DNA of 64,000 nt, taken from positions 921,501 through 985,500 of the forward strand of contig CAJHZI010000271.1 in assembly GCA_905160935.1 (NCBI GenBank). Reading direction: 5' to 3'. Positions 33,600-44,400 of this stretch are shown one piece after another. The notes below the pieces were generated by a model, which made no database searches, had not been told where the DNA came from, and saw only the letters and a program-made list of their open reading frames with translations. The translations under genes and the position numbers were made by a program. Within the stretch, counting starts at the first letter, position 1, and each line of letters opens with the position of its first letter. Source of the stretch: Enchytraeus crypticus. Lineage: Eukaryota > Annelida > Clitellata > Enchytraeida > Enchytraeidae.

Positions 33600-34706
33600 A
33601 AATTCGACAATAGGCTGACATGAAAGCAACTTTCTTACTTTATTTTATATGAATTTTATAGTATCACACAAATACAAACGAAGTACCAAATTTTATACGA
33701 GATCATATATATGCACCATACAATAGGCGTTTTGCACAAGTAATTTATTAAACAAGTAAAATATAGAAAATACAGTTAATATACAATGTAGAACACGCAT
33801 AAGGTCATTGCATTATAACAAGTTCATAATCACATGAAGTAACATATTGACGAATTTATCGCAGTGTTAGCATAAAACGAAGTAGGCCTATTTAACATAA
33901 AAATTACATAGGCCTACAATCATTATTAACGTATATTTCATTTTAAAATTATTTACAATCAATATAAAAAGTTTAAAATTATATACAATTAACATAAACG
34001 TTTATTACGGAATGAATAATGGTATTTACTACTTAAATTCAAATTATCAACACTGCCTTAATAGCACAAAATCAAACGAGCAAGATTCACTTCAAAATGA
34101 ACTAGTCAATGCCCTAATTATACAATTTTAATTTGCTGACCTAATAAGCTGATTGTTTGACTGCTAGATTCATAAGATGATGGATTGATTAATTAGCTAT
34201 TTGATTATTGATTGATTATCTTATTTATTTACTTATATATTCATTAGAACGTATTCTTTGAAAAAATTGTGTCACTTAGTTACTGTCAAAACTCTTAATT
34301 TTTGTTCAGTAAAGTTACATTAGCGAAATTTAATTCAATGTCTTGCGAAAGGGAGTCTATATATATATTTAATTTGTTACAAAGTAACAAATTTGTTAAT
34401 GTCATTAATATGACAAAATTGACATTTTAATATAAATATTTACACAAAAATTTATTTCAAAATCCCAAAATGCAAGCTGATCAAGTTACTGCAGCAATCG
34501 CATAAACTTAATATAGCAAGCTAAAATAACAAGAACTAACATATTGACAAATAACAAGAACTATTTTATTAATACTCTGCGCAATTTACATATAATCAAA
34601 CAAACAATAAGTAAACAAGGTTAAAATCGAAACACACTAAATAAAATCTTAATTCTACCGTTCTAATATTGCTGGACCTTATATAGCAATACTTGTTTTC
34701 TAGCTA
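33600..34706. other. AT-rich flank, probably 3' UTR and spacer of the zinc-finger gene
   Basis: No coding frame was recognised. The part next to 34707 should be the 3' UTR of the minus-strand zinc-finger gene; a minus-strand AATAAA occurs near 34565-34570. Confidence 0.4.
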
Positions 34707-35717
34707 TTAGATATAATCAGAAACTTTACAGCTTGCTGAGCTGCCATTATTTGTTGTGGCATTCTTCAATGTTCCAGCGTGAACCCGTCGCTCGTGGCGA
34801 TACTTGTTACTCAGTTGGCTGAATGCGAGGCCACACTGACTGCATTTGAATGGCCGCTCTCCTGTATGGGTCCTGGTGTGTTTGATGAGAGACGGTTTAT
34901 CTTCGAAATTCTTTCCACATACCGTGCAAGATTTTCTGACAACGACGTGTAGTTTCTTCCTATGTACCACCAGTTCTGGCTTACTCGTGAATTGAGCACC
35001 GCAGTCCTTACAGGAGTACGTCGATTGTGTTCCGTTTGGCTTGGTACGTGGCAGATACGGGTGACTGTCGGGTCTATTTCTTTTAGTGCTCATTTTGAGA
35101 CTGGAACGCTGTACCTGCGGATCGATGTTTTGGGTGTTGGAGTCGAATGAGTGGTTTGTCGACATGTTTGTGTTTACACTCACACCTGCGGTCAATGGAT
35201 GAGAATTAGCGTTGCTGTAGTAGCCCAATTGCTGACTCTGCATGTTACCATTTAGCATCGTGGGTGGGAGTGTTGTATGGGATGCACGGAAGTCCGGAAT
35301 GTTGCTTTCTAGAAAGGTCGGAGTGTATCTGAAGACTGGATTGACCGTAGGGTATCCATACCCGTAGTTGGGGTGAGCTGCAGAGTTGGGAGAAGTCGAA
35401 CCACTCTGGTACATGCATGTTCCTCTGCTCTGCGGTCTGTATTGAGGTTGATTGATCAGACTAGTGTTGTAGGCAGTTGAACCAAGCGAATCAACGTTTT
35501 GCATGGACGAGACGAAGGAAGAATCGTTCGGGGTGTTAATAGCATATAGCAAATGCGAGTAGGTTGGCTGACCGGTAGAGATGTGATAGTTCGACTGAAC
35601 TGAACCGAGACCTCTGGATGCATCATTATGATGTGGATTCATTCCTTGATTTGTGGTGATAGGATGACTTGGATATCTGGCAGTAGAGCCAGTGTTGTTG
35701 TACATGTGGTTATTCAT
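34707..35717 (-). CDS. C2H2 zinc-finger protein, three fingers (336 aa)
   Basis: A probable DNA-binding transcription factor. Residues 1-230 are a low-complexity Asn/Ser/Tyr/Pro/Gln-rich region without charge clusters. A basic stretch (KMSTKRNRP) precedes three C-terminal C2H2 fingers at about residues 236-257 (CKDCG...HRKKLH), 264-284 (CTVCGKNF...HTRTH) and 292-313 (CSQCGLAF...HERRVH). A TGERPF linker joins fingers 2 and 3. The C-terminus ends soon after. The CDS is a single exon; a 5' UTR intron is inferred from a donor at 37593/37592 (CATAG|GTAAGC) and pyrimidine-AG acceptors just upstream of 35717. Orthology was not recognised. An alternative is an internal start, but the ATG at 35717 gives the longest frame. 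Confidence 0.85.
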   Translation of the reverse strand: MNNHMYNNTGSTARYPSHPITTNQGMNPHHNDASRGLGSVQSNYHISTGQPTYSHLLYAINTPNDSSFVSSMQNVDSLGSTAYNTSLINQPQYRPQSRGTCMYQSGSTSPNSAAHPNYGYGYPTVNPVFRYTPTFLESNIPDFRASHTTLPPTMLNGNMQSQQLGYYSNANSHPLTAGVSVNTNMSTNHSFDSNTQNIDPQVQRSSLKMSTKRNRPDSHPYLPRTKPNGTQSTYSCKDCGAQFTSKPELVVHRKKLHVVVRKSCTVCGKNFEDKPSLIKHTRTHTGERPFKCSQCGLAFSQLSNKYRHERRVHAGTLKNATTNNGSSASCKVSDYI

Positions 35718-36378
35718 TAGTTTATTGTTGTATAGTCTGTTTTAAGACCTGGAACCTAGTGTTGCTTTACTGTAGAACTACCTTTGGTTGATTTTGATTG
35801 ATACAAATCTGTAGAATTAAACAAATACAATATTAAAAACGTGCATCATTAGACATATAGAAACGTTATATAAAGCTTCTTTTAATGGCCGCATAGTAGA
35901 ACTAAGGATAACTTGAGTGAAAGACCCGGCTGGAATTTGAATCGACGATCATCTGCTTTTTAGTCGAACTTTCTATACAGGCAATAATAAAGGTTTAATT
36001 GGATTTATTTTTCGCATATATTTTAACAATTTATGAATATTGTGTAAATGGCTGAGTAGATAGAATGTCGGTTAGAAATGCGACTACCGTTCACAAGGTG
36101 CAGGCTTCATATCCAGTGATGGTCCTGCCACTCAAATGCTCTCACAACAGCAAACTGACGTTAAACTAGGCTCTACCCCTTACGGCATTTAACCTTCGTA
36201 TCAAAATTACTTATAGAACTAGCGGCTAATGCCAATATATCAGCGATATCGGAATTCCTTATTTAGGGCTTTGGTTTTTATGGAAATATAATATAAAATA
36301 TTTCCAGTGGGCTCGGAAAACGCAATGGATTTCACTAATTTTAATCGTTAACTGCACGCATTGTAAGAAGCGACTAAA

Positions 36379-36469
36379 AAATATTTGAGGAAGGCACCGA
36401 AAAACCACCCTAAAAGTCATATTTTCCATGACTTTTAGGGTGGTTTTTCGTTGCCTTCCTCAAATATTT
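36379..36469. repeat. 42-bp-arm hairpin
   Basis: Left arm 36379-36420 and right arm 36428-36469 are inverted copies with one mismatch; the loop is 7 bases (ATTTTCC). The arm contains 'gaggaaggca' of dispersed family D. It lies in the inferred 5' UTR intron of the zinc-finger gene. Confidence 0.92.
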
Positions 36470-36899
36470 ATAACGACTTAACTGCTATTGTCGCATAAAG
36501 CGGATAAGCAATAACTAAGGAAAGCAACTGAAATCCACCTAATATTTTCAAGCTATAAGCTACAGATATAGCGTAAAGAGCATTGCCATTCGAAACGGCA
36601 TCATCTGATATAATTTGAGAGAGAGTGTATGTGTGTACTATGCATTGCGTATGAGGAGTCTATAAGTATATATGATGCATTTTCTGCTTAAGACACTAGA
36701 AAACTACCTCAGAGCTCTCTAATCATTGGACGCTCTTAAATGAGCTAGAAAAAGGCAGCAAATAGGAATATAAAACCTCTTTGACCGTTCAAAAATATAG
36801 AACAAAAGAGGAATCGAGTGAGAGTCAAACAGAAATAAGCAGTAGGCCTACCGTATTAAGATAGTCAAACATAGTTTCGAAGTGAAGAATATAGCTTTG

Positions 36900-37015
36900 T
36901 GCTGAAGCCATTACAAAATTAACCTAGTGTAAACTGCACGTGTCGTAAGAAGCATTAAACCGTACCTGAGGAAGGCAATTGGAAGCATCCCAGAAGCCAT
37001 ATTTTCTAAGCTTAA
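36900..37015 (+). repeat. dispersed repeat family D copy
   Basis: Contains 'tgcacgtgtcgtaagaagc' then 'gaggaaggcaattggaagca' then 'agaagccatattttc'. Related copies lie at 29110-29235, 36350-36475 (hairpin), 38668-38805 and 49160-49255. Confidence 0.6.
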
Positions 37016-37592
37016 GATTAAGTTAAAATTGGATATTGGCTTAGCTTAGTAGGGCCATTTTGTTGGCTAATGGTAATAGAGTACGCTTACTTAGCATGGA
37101 TACAGTCTCTTTGTAGGGGATTTGTGCCTTGGTCTTGCAAATTTAGAATACCAGTGAGAGAGCGAGAGAGTAAGAATGATAGGGTGAGTATGGCAACATT
37201 CATTGAGGAAGCGTAGGCCTATATTATTGAAACTGCATAAAACCTTATTAGTTGTTTCTATGCTACTAAATAATGCATAAGCCTTAAACAAAAAGGATTC
37301 TAGGAGGCTACTAAACAGGAATTGAAGAAGGCAATTGGAAACTACCTGAGATTTACTGGTTCCCAATCTAAAGCTACGTTAACTACTAGCAAATGCTCAA
37401 CGTCGTAAATCAATCCTCGAGTTAATCAGTGTAGTGCTCCTACTGAGCGAGATTCTAGACTGTAAAAACGGTAGAGTGTTTGTAGGAATTAATATGAGCC
37501 ATAGACTACTGGACTGAACACTAGAGAAAGAGCGAGTTAGAGATCGATGGATAAAGTGATAAAAAATAGAATATTATTAAAATAATGCTTAC

Positions 37593-37700
37593 CTATGGTA
37601 TAGCTCTGAGTTTCTTCCTCTTCGATCGTAACTTCTAAATCTGATTTTGAATATGAACTTCTGAACGTCTGATATTAAACTCGTCAAGTACTGCAATGAA
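37593..37700 (-). other. probable 5' UTR exon of the zinc-finger gene
   Basis: The segment begins about 30 bases downstream of a TATA box and ends in a strong donor (CATAG|GTAAGC) at 37593/37592. The exact start is inferred from TATA spacing. It would be spliced to the coding exon near 35750. Confidence 0.55.
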
Positions 37701-37722
37701 GCTTCCATCATCCGAGCAGAGC

Positions 37723-37748
37723 CTTTTATAGTCTGTTTAGATGACGTC
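37723..37748 (-). promoter_or_regulatory. TATA box with adjacent CRE-like site
   Basis: The minus strand carries TATAAAAG at 37730-37723 and, immediately upstream, a CRE/ATF-like GACGTCAT at 37748-37741. The pair lies about 130-150 bases upstream of the inferred donor. The combination suggests a regulated, possibly stimulus-inducible, promoter. Confidence 0.65.
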
Positions 37749-38667
37749 CTGCATTCCCACATCCCGTTAATAACCGTGCATATGTCACCATAACTTGTAG
37801 CGCTACTAGGTTACAGAGCAGGCAGGTAAGCCATTACCCATCGATAATTACTCTCAATTGATCTCTACTCTTTAATTGATCCCTACTCTAGAGCTACTTG
37901 CGTCTACTCCCCCACTCTCTTCCATATAACTAAGCCAAATTACGCCACTACAGTCAATATTAAACAATGGCTTGAGAAGGGGGAGGTGCGTTAATAAGAA
38001 GGTCTCAAACGCACCCCAGTACAGCAGTTACAATTATGACACTTGGTTTAAGCCGGAATCCCACTTTGCTGCTTTCGGAATCCCAAAAGCAGCTTTTGCT
38101 GCTTTTTCTTGAATTCCGCTTGTTAGGAGGGGGTGACACGTGAAAGTGTGATGGAGGGGGGGGGGGCTATATGTATTTTTATGTACATATATTAAATTAC
38201 AAAATATTTAAACTATTATTATTATAAATTTATTATTTACATATAAATTATTGTAACTAAATAATAATAATATAATATTAAAAAATTAATTTTTGTCATT
38301 TCTTATTGCATTTTGTGTAACTTAGTTAAACTTTTGAGATAACTTTTAGTTACTGCAGCTGAACCTTTAGTTATGTGCTAAAAAGTTAGCGAAATTACAA
38401 TTAATCGTAGGGCCTATGGTTTGTTTTATAGAGAATAGTGTGATGGAGGGATGGAGGGGGGGCTATATGTATGCTTTACGCACTTGATTAAATTATTTTA
38501 ATACTATTATTTCTTAATTATTTAGTTCTCTATAAACGTTTTGCTATGACTTATAAAGAGTTAACTTTGATCATAGTGGCCTTTGGTAGTCAACTAGGTA
38601 GGCCTATTAAACTTAATCGCAATCTTTAAGTCAATTGTGATCAGGATACGTTTCAATTCGTTATGCA

Positions 38668-38805
38668 ATTCCGTGTTGTGTCCGGGACGCTGAAGATTGG
38701 ACCAGCCGTAAATTGCACATGTCATAAGAGGAGACTGAGCAAGAACTGAGAAAGGAAATGGAAACCACCACAGAAACCATATTATTCCCAAGCTTATGGG
38801 CCACA
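38668..38805 (+). repeat. dispersed repeat family D copy
   Basis: Reads 'gtgttgtgtccgggacgctg' ... 'ggaccagccgtaaattgcac' ... 'gaaaccatattattcccaag'. It is the clearest copy of the family. Confidence 0.65.
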
Positions 38806-38837
38806 TTAAGGTGTGGATAAGACATAGCGTTGTATTA

Positions 38838-39490
38838 ATAAGTCTGTGATAGATTTATAATTTTATAATTTTCTCGCTTTAGATTTTCTCGCTTTAGATT
38901 TTCTCGCTCATTACGGAGCAAGAAAATGATTATGTATAAATCATTTTTACATCTGCAACGTTCATTTTCTACTAGAGAACTAACTTTCAAAAATTAAAAT
39001 TTAACTGCGGGGACATACATGTACTGAACATGCGTGTGGCATATAATATATAAATTGTACGAATGGAATAAGTCTGTGATATATAATATATTGTATGAAT
39101 GGAATAAGTCTGTGATATATAATATATTGTATGAATGGAATAAGTCTGTGATAGATAATAAATTGTATGAATGGAATAAGTCTGTGATAGATAATAAATT
39201 GTATGAATGGAATAAGTCTGTGATATATAATATACTGTATGAATGGAATAAGTCTGTGATATATAATATATTGTATGAATGGAATAAGTCTGTGATAGAT
39301 AATATATTGTATGAATGGAATAAGTCTGTGATATATAATATATTGTATGAATGGAATAAGTCTGTGATATATAATATATTGTATGAATGGAATAAGTCTG
39401 TGATATATAATATATTGTATGAATGGAATAAGTCTGTGATAGATGGTAATTTTCTCGCTTTAGATTTTCTCGCTCATTACGGAGCAAGAA
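38838..39490. repeat. 36-bp minisatellite, about 11 units, with repeated flanks
   Basis: The unit contains 'ttgtatgaatggaataagtc' followed by 'tgtgatatataatata'. The module 'ttttctcgctttagatttt' plus 'ctcgctcattacggagcaag' flanks the array on both sides (38871-38926 and 39450-39490). Because 36 is a multiple of 3 the array keeps open frames on both strands (LYEWNKSVIYNI repeats); there is no evidence that they are coding. Confidence 0.95.
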
Positions 39491-40082
39491 ATTAGAACGT
39501 TAAATATACATATGCTATTTGTTTCAAATAATTTTTCAAAGCTACATTAAATTGTAGGCCATCTACATAAATTTTATTTATATTTTTGTGAAATAAAAGA
39601 AACATTAAACGAGACAAACAATTCGATCAGTTCACACATTTTAGTGAAAAAATTTAAATATGGTAAATTTTCAGATTATTTCCCCTTAAATTCTCAGTCT
39701 TCTTCCCCTCCCCTCCCCATTCCCACCTCCCTTTCTCACCTTCCCCTCTCCCCTACCCATTCACTCGTTACAGTAAATTAATGGACAATTGAAATTTAAC
39801 CTTCATTTTAACTTTAACCTGTGAATTTTATTGAATTTCCTATCGATTTTGATATTTTAGTATCATAGAAGTGTCATTAGACTTTTATAAAGTGTCATTA
39901 GCTTCCTAAGAAGTATTATTAACCTCCTCCCTTTAATTATTATTAATTATAATTAATTATTCCATTCTTCCTAAATTATCAGCTAATCAATTAAACATAC
40001 TTTAAACCTTTCATTTATTTATATTTCCTCAACGATAGTAAATACAAATACATTTAACTAGCAAAAATATAGAATGTCTAAA

Positions 40083-40330
40083 TAGCGTAGTGTTTAGAGA
40101 CGTCCGGTAATGTCATGAAGTTTTAAATTACAGATCCTGAGGCGAATTAAACACCCGTGGTTTCGAATCCAAGCCGCGCTGATTTGAGAGTATAATCTTG
40201 GACATTCACTGGACTTGTTTTTCGTAAAATGGATTAAATTGCCTAACGGCTTAAACATGTGGCATTAAAAGTGATAGATATCAACGTAATTAATCATTTC
40301 ACTGTTATAATTATGCGAGTTTATTTTTGA
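40083..40330 (+). mobile_element. SINE family B copy
   Basis: Contains 'aatagcgtagtgtttagaga', then 'ggtttcgaatccaagccgcg', then 'gcctaacggcttaaacatgt'. A diverged copy of the element at 31715. Confidence 0.75.
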
Positions 40331-40844
40331 TTTTAGGCCTAAATATAAATAGTATTGAAACTCTTGCAATTTTTGCCGGATGAATTAGCATGTCCTCTTT
40401 CACGTTTACGGAATTTTAGATGCGCACCGTTTAAGCATCTTTAAGTTTTACTCACCAACTATACGGTGGTTCAATGCTCAATAAATTAGAACAAATATTG
40501 TCATGGATGATCTTTGCTCAATTTAGAGTTGTTGTTGTGTACGGTTTACGCACGGTGTGCAAAGTTTACGCACGGTTTGGGGCACCTGCGGTTGCTATAG
40601 CAACAAATTGCTAAATTATGTCAACAACATTAATTTGAGATTTAATAACTTACATAAAATATTTACTGAATATGTATTTTTATTTACAATGCATAGAGAA
40701 AGCAAATTATTATGTATATACCTATTGCGGTACAGACTATCTTAATGTTCAATATTGCAATTTGGTTAGAATTTTTCGGAAAATTATTTAAGGTTGCTTA
40801 TTCTATTTTTTAAATTTCCAGATTTACTGAGCTTTTAGCGAACT

Positions 40845-41112
40845 CTCTCTTATTGCACTGCCTACTGGCAGGTCCATGGTACATAACGCTTCCACTCTTC
40901 TCTGTCTTCCGCCTTCCTCTTCATTTCCACATATGAGTGGGTCTTTAAATCATCTAACATGCCTAATCTTGGCCTGCCCCTGCCTCTCTTTCCTACTTCT
41001 TCATATTTCTTAATACATTTATCAACTGTCTATCTGTGCCAACTCTCTCCAGGACTTCCTTCATATATGGCCACAATAGTTCTTTAGCGAACTATTGTGG
41101 CCATATATGAAG
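40845..41112 (-). mobile_element. LINE C-terminal fragment ending in a perfect fold-back
   Basis: The minus strand carries GRGRPRLGMLDDLKTH-like sequence and KRKAEDREEW-type motifs, with stops. The same block occurs at 50150-50370. At the inner end, 41059-41082 and 41089-41112 are perfect 24-bp inverted copies with a 6-base loop (tttagc). Confidence 0.75.
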
Positions 41113-41411
41113 TAAAATTATGCATGACACTTAATGGTCATTCAGTAATCACATCAATGAAAATCAATAAGCAAATCAATGAAAAGACATCTGTGCAATT
41201 TAACTAACAAGAAATATGTTACAAATGTAACATAACAGTACTGGATCAAAAAGCATCAAACGCTGGTTTAAGAAAAACTATATACGCAATAAGTAAACTT
41301 TAATAAATTTACTTTATATGTTACTAAAAGTATTCAATTTCTTCCTTAATAATATATTTGTCCAATATTTCATTTCAGTTGTTTTGAAGAACTTATATAG
41401 AGCTAGTGCTA

Positions 41412-44400
41412 ATGGCATCTGGTCTACCTGTTGATCCTAAATCGAATCCGAAAGGGGTAAAGAAATTGTGTGAATTATGTCAGAAGCCAGCCTTCATACA
41501 ATGTGCCCACTGTCGTGTTACATACTATTGGTGAGTCAATGCTCTAGCTGTTTCTGCTTGTTGTAGAGAAGATAAAGTTTTGAAACCTGATGTCGAAAGT
41601 ATTCTACATTTATAGACTCAGTGATGTTATAGAAACATGTTGCATCAGAATATAAAATTAGATTTTTTACAAATTAATTGTAACTTATATGCATGTATTT
41701 GTAATTGTTTATTTATTGATTTAGTAAACCATGGAAGGGTCTTGCCACTTCGTACAGTTTACATCCATGAAAACAAAAATACAAACATTTACAACCAGTA
41801 ATCATAAGTGCACTATGATCAAATTAGAGTACGAATAAGAAAGATCTAAAGCAATCTTTAAAAGTTTCTTAAGAGTCTTTGTAGCATAATGATTCTTGTC
41901 TTACTGAAATTTGCACGGCAGACTTCACTACATATCATTTTGTAAATCAGCCATTGCATATGGCTGATATTTCCTTAGGACAGAATAGCAACACTTGCTT
42001 GAAAATTGGCTGAGCTTGCAGCAGTTATTAAAATAATTTAGTATAATTGTTAAGGGTGGTTATTATAGCACATCATATTGGAGTATTGATTGAACTTTAA
42101 CTTTCAGCCGCTATTTTTTATCTCGTAGTGACGTATCACATCAGAATGTTGACTGGGTTGGTATCCATGAGAAGATTTGTCAGCTTCTTATTCCTCTGAG
42201 GACTCCAATGCCATTCTTTCACTCAGAGTCTGAACGAATACATCGCAAACAACAACAGCTCATGAGGCAGGTTGTAGTGTGTTGTTTTAAAGTCAGTAGC
42301 TTGTTGGCAAGGTGTCTGACTGCAGATCAGTAGGTTTAGGGTTCAATGCCAGTAAATCCAATGCACTGAACTCAAATCCTCGTTACGGACATGCACTCAA
42401 GACACAGAATAGATGTTATACTTGGCTTTAGCCATCAGCTCTTCATTCTTGAGTACTCTCATTTCAGTATGCTGTTGGTGTTGTAATATCAAGAGTAGGT
42501 CTGCATTTCTATAACCACCGGTGCTAGTATGTAATGAATACCAGCAGATGGGTTGATATTGTTGCTGTGCAATCTGTCAAGATAAAATATCTTCCTAATG
42601 AAAGATGCACTGCAACAAATGTTTAACTTAAGCAATAAACTATTAGTAAAAAAACCAAACATATTTACTGGAGCGTGATACACATTATATGTCCTCTCAG
42701 TCTTAACAAGCTGGTAAAGCTAAGGTTAATGTCAGTTTCCTCACTAGAGAGGGATGTCAGTGATGGGCAAGCCCAGGATTTGAACCCCGCACCTACTGAT
42801 GTGCGATCGAGTATCTTACTGGAGCCAGTGGAAAAGCAAACATCTTTGGTAGTTTGGTTATGCAGTAGTTCGTTCTGAGTATCTGCTTTTGTCTTGATAT
42901 TTACCCATCAAAGTGCTTTCAAAGCGATAAAGTGGTTCTGACTATTTAATGATCAATTTTTGATTTGATGGATAAGTTATATCTCGCCGAATTAAAAATT
43001 AGAAGGACTGATTTACTAGTGGCTCTTATACCTATTATATATTTACGAACAGCTCTCCTATCTATGATAGATTTGTTAATAGCTTTCGTGCCTTTAACTA
43101 ATTCCCATATAGTCTTTGTATGCATAGATTTGAAAATTTATTAGCTCATTGATTCAGTTATTGATTAAAATTTATTTACTGATTGATTTAAGTTATTGAT
43201 TAAAATTTATTTACTGATTGATTTAAGTTATTGATTAAAATTTATTTACTCATTGATTTAAGTTATTGATTAAAATTTACATGCTCATTGATTTAAGTTA
43301 TTGATTAGTTTCACATTATTGATTGACTTTGTAATGCAGAAGCACATAATAGAACTGACAAGTAGAACGAGTCAGAGACTGTTGTATGAGGGTTTGTATG
43401 AAGAAGCGATACCTGCCGCAATGCAGTACCTACGCTTCACTGCTGACCTGCACGGCTTGTCCAGCATAGAACTGGTGAATTCTTATCTCATGATGGCTGA
43501 AGCCAGCATTGGTACGATTCACAATCTCTCTCTCATACATCATCATCATCCTCTCCTGAATCCCAGTTTAACCAGGGTCAGGATACGAATCTCTCTATCA
43601 TACATTATCTTTAAAAAGAGGAGCATATGAAGTGTGAAGTCACATAGCTTAGGCTCTGTGACCTCACATAGCTTAGGCTTTGTGACCTCACATAGCTTAG
43701 GCTTTGTGACCTCACATAGCTTAGGCTGTATGACTTAACATGCTTCGACTCTAGGCCTAGTGACCTCACATAGCTTAGGCTGTGAGGTCACTTTTGTGGT
43801 GTGATGTAAGCTACAAAACAATAATGATTGAGTGTGTTATTTAGTGAAAGTTATGATCATTAATTGTTTAATTCATTAGGATAGCATGGTGATGCATCAC
43901 TATTTTGCGAAGATTTAAAAGTTCTAATACATTTTCAGTAATATGTACAGGTAGATTAACGGTAGTTCTCTATTCTAACTGTGGGCCTATTTATCTTCCA
44001 TCTTTGTCTTTATAATGTCAGAAAATAATGTCTCTATAACCATTGATTGTCTCTGTTTTAATGTCTCAGTTTTCCTTTTTTCAACTTTTTGTATATTTAT
44101 AATAATTTTTGGTTTTCTCTTTTGATGTCTTGACTTTTTTCTACTTTTTACCCAATATTTATTGTAATAGACGGTCCCCATTTTACATGTCATATCCATA
44201 TCGTATGAGTAGAACTACGATCATTATTAACATCGTATCATGAATGGAAACTATTGATGTTTCTTTTTGGTTTTAATTAGGTCTTAAAAAGTTGAAACAG
44301 GCTGAAGAATACATTGCTCAGGCGGAATGGACAATTATGCAGACACCGGATTGTCCTAACTCTATTAGACACAAGCTGAGTCGTAAAGCCGGACTACTTT

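Noticed and set aside
38987-39495. Open frames of 153-166 codons with LYEWNKSVIYNI repeats
   Set aside because: By-products of the 36-bp minisatellite; both strands are open for the same reason.
43630-43795. Regular 26-bp repeats resembling a CRISPR array
   Set aside because: No unique spacers between units, no cas genes, and the host is clearly an intron-bearing eukaryote; this is a minisatellite. The same applies to the other arrays.
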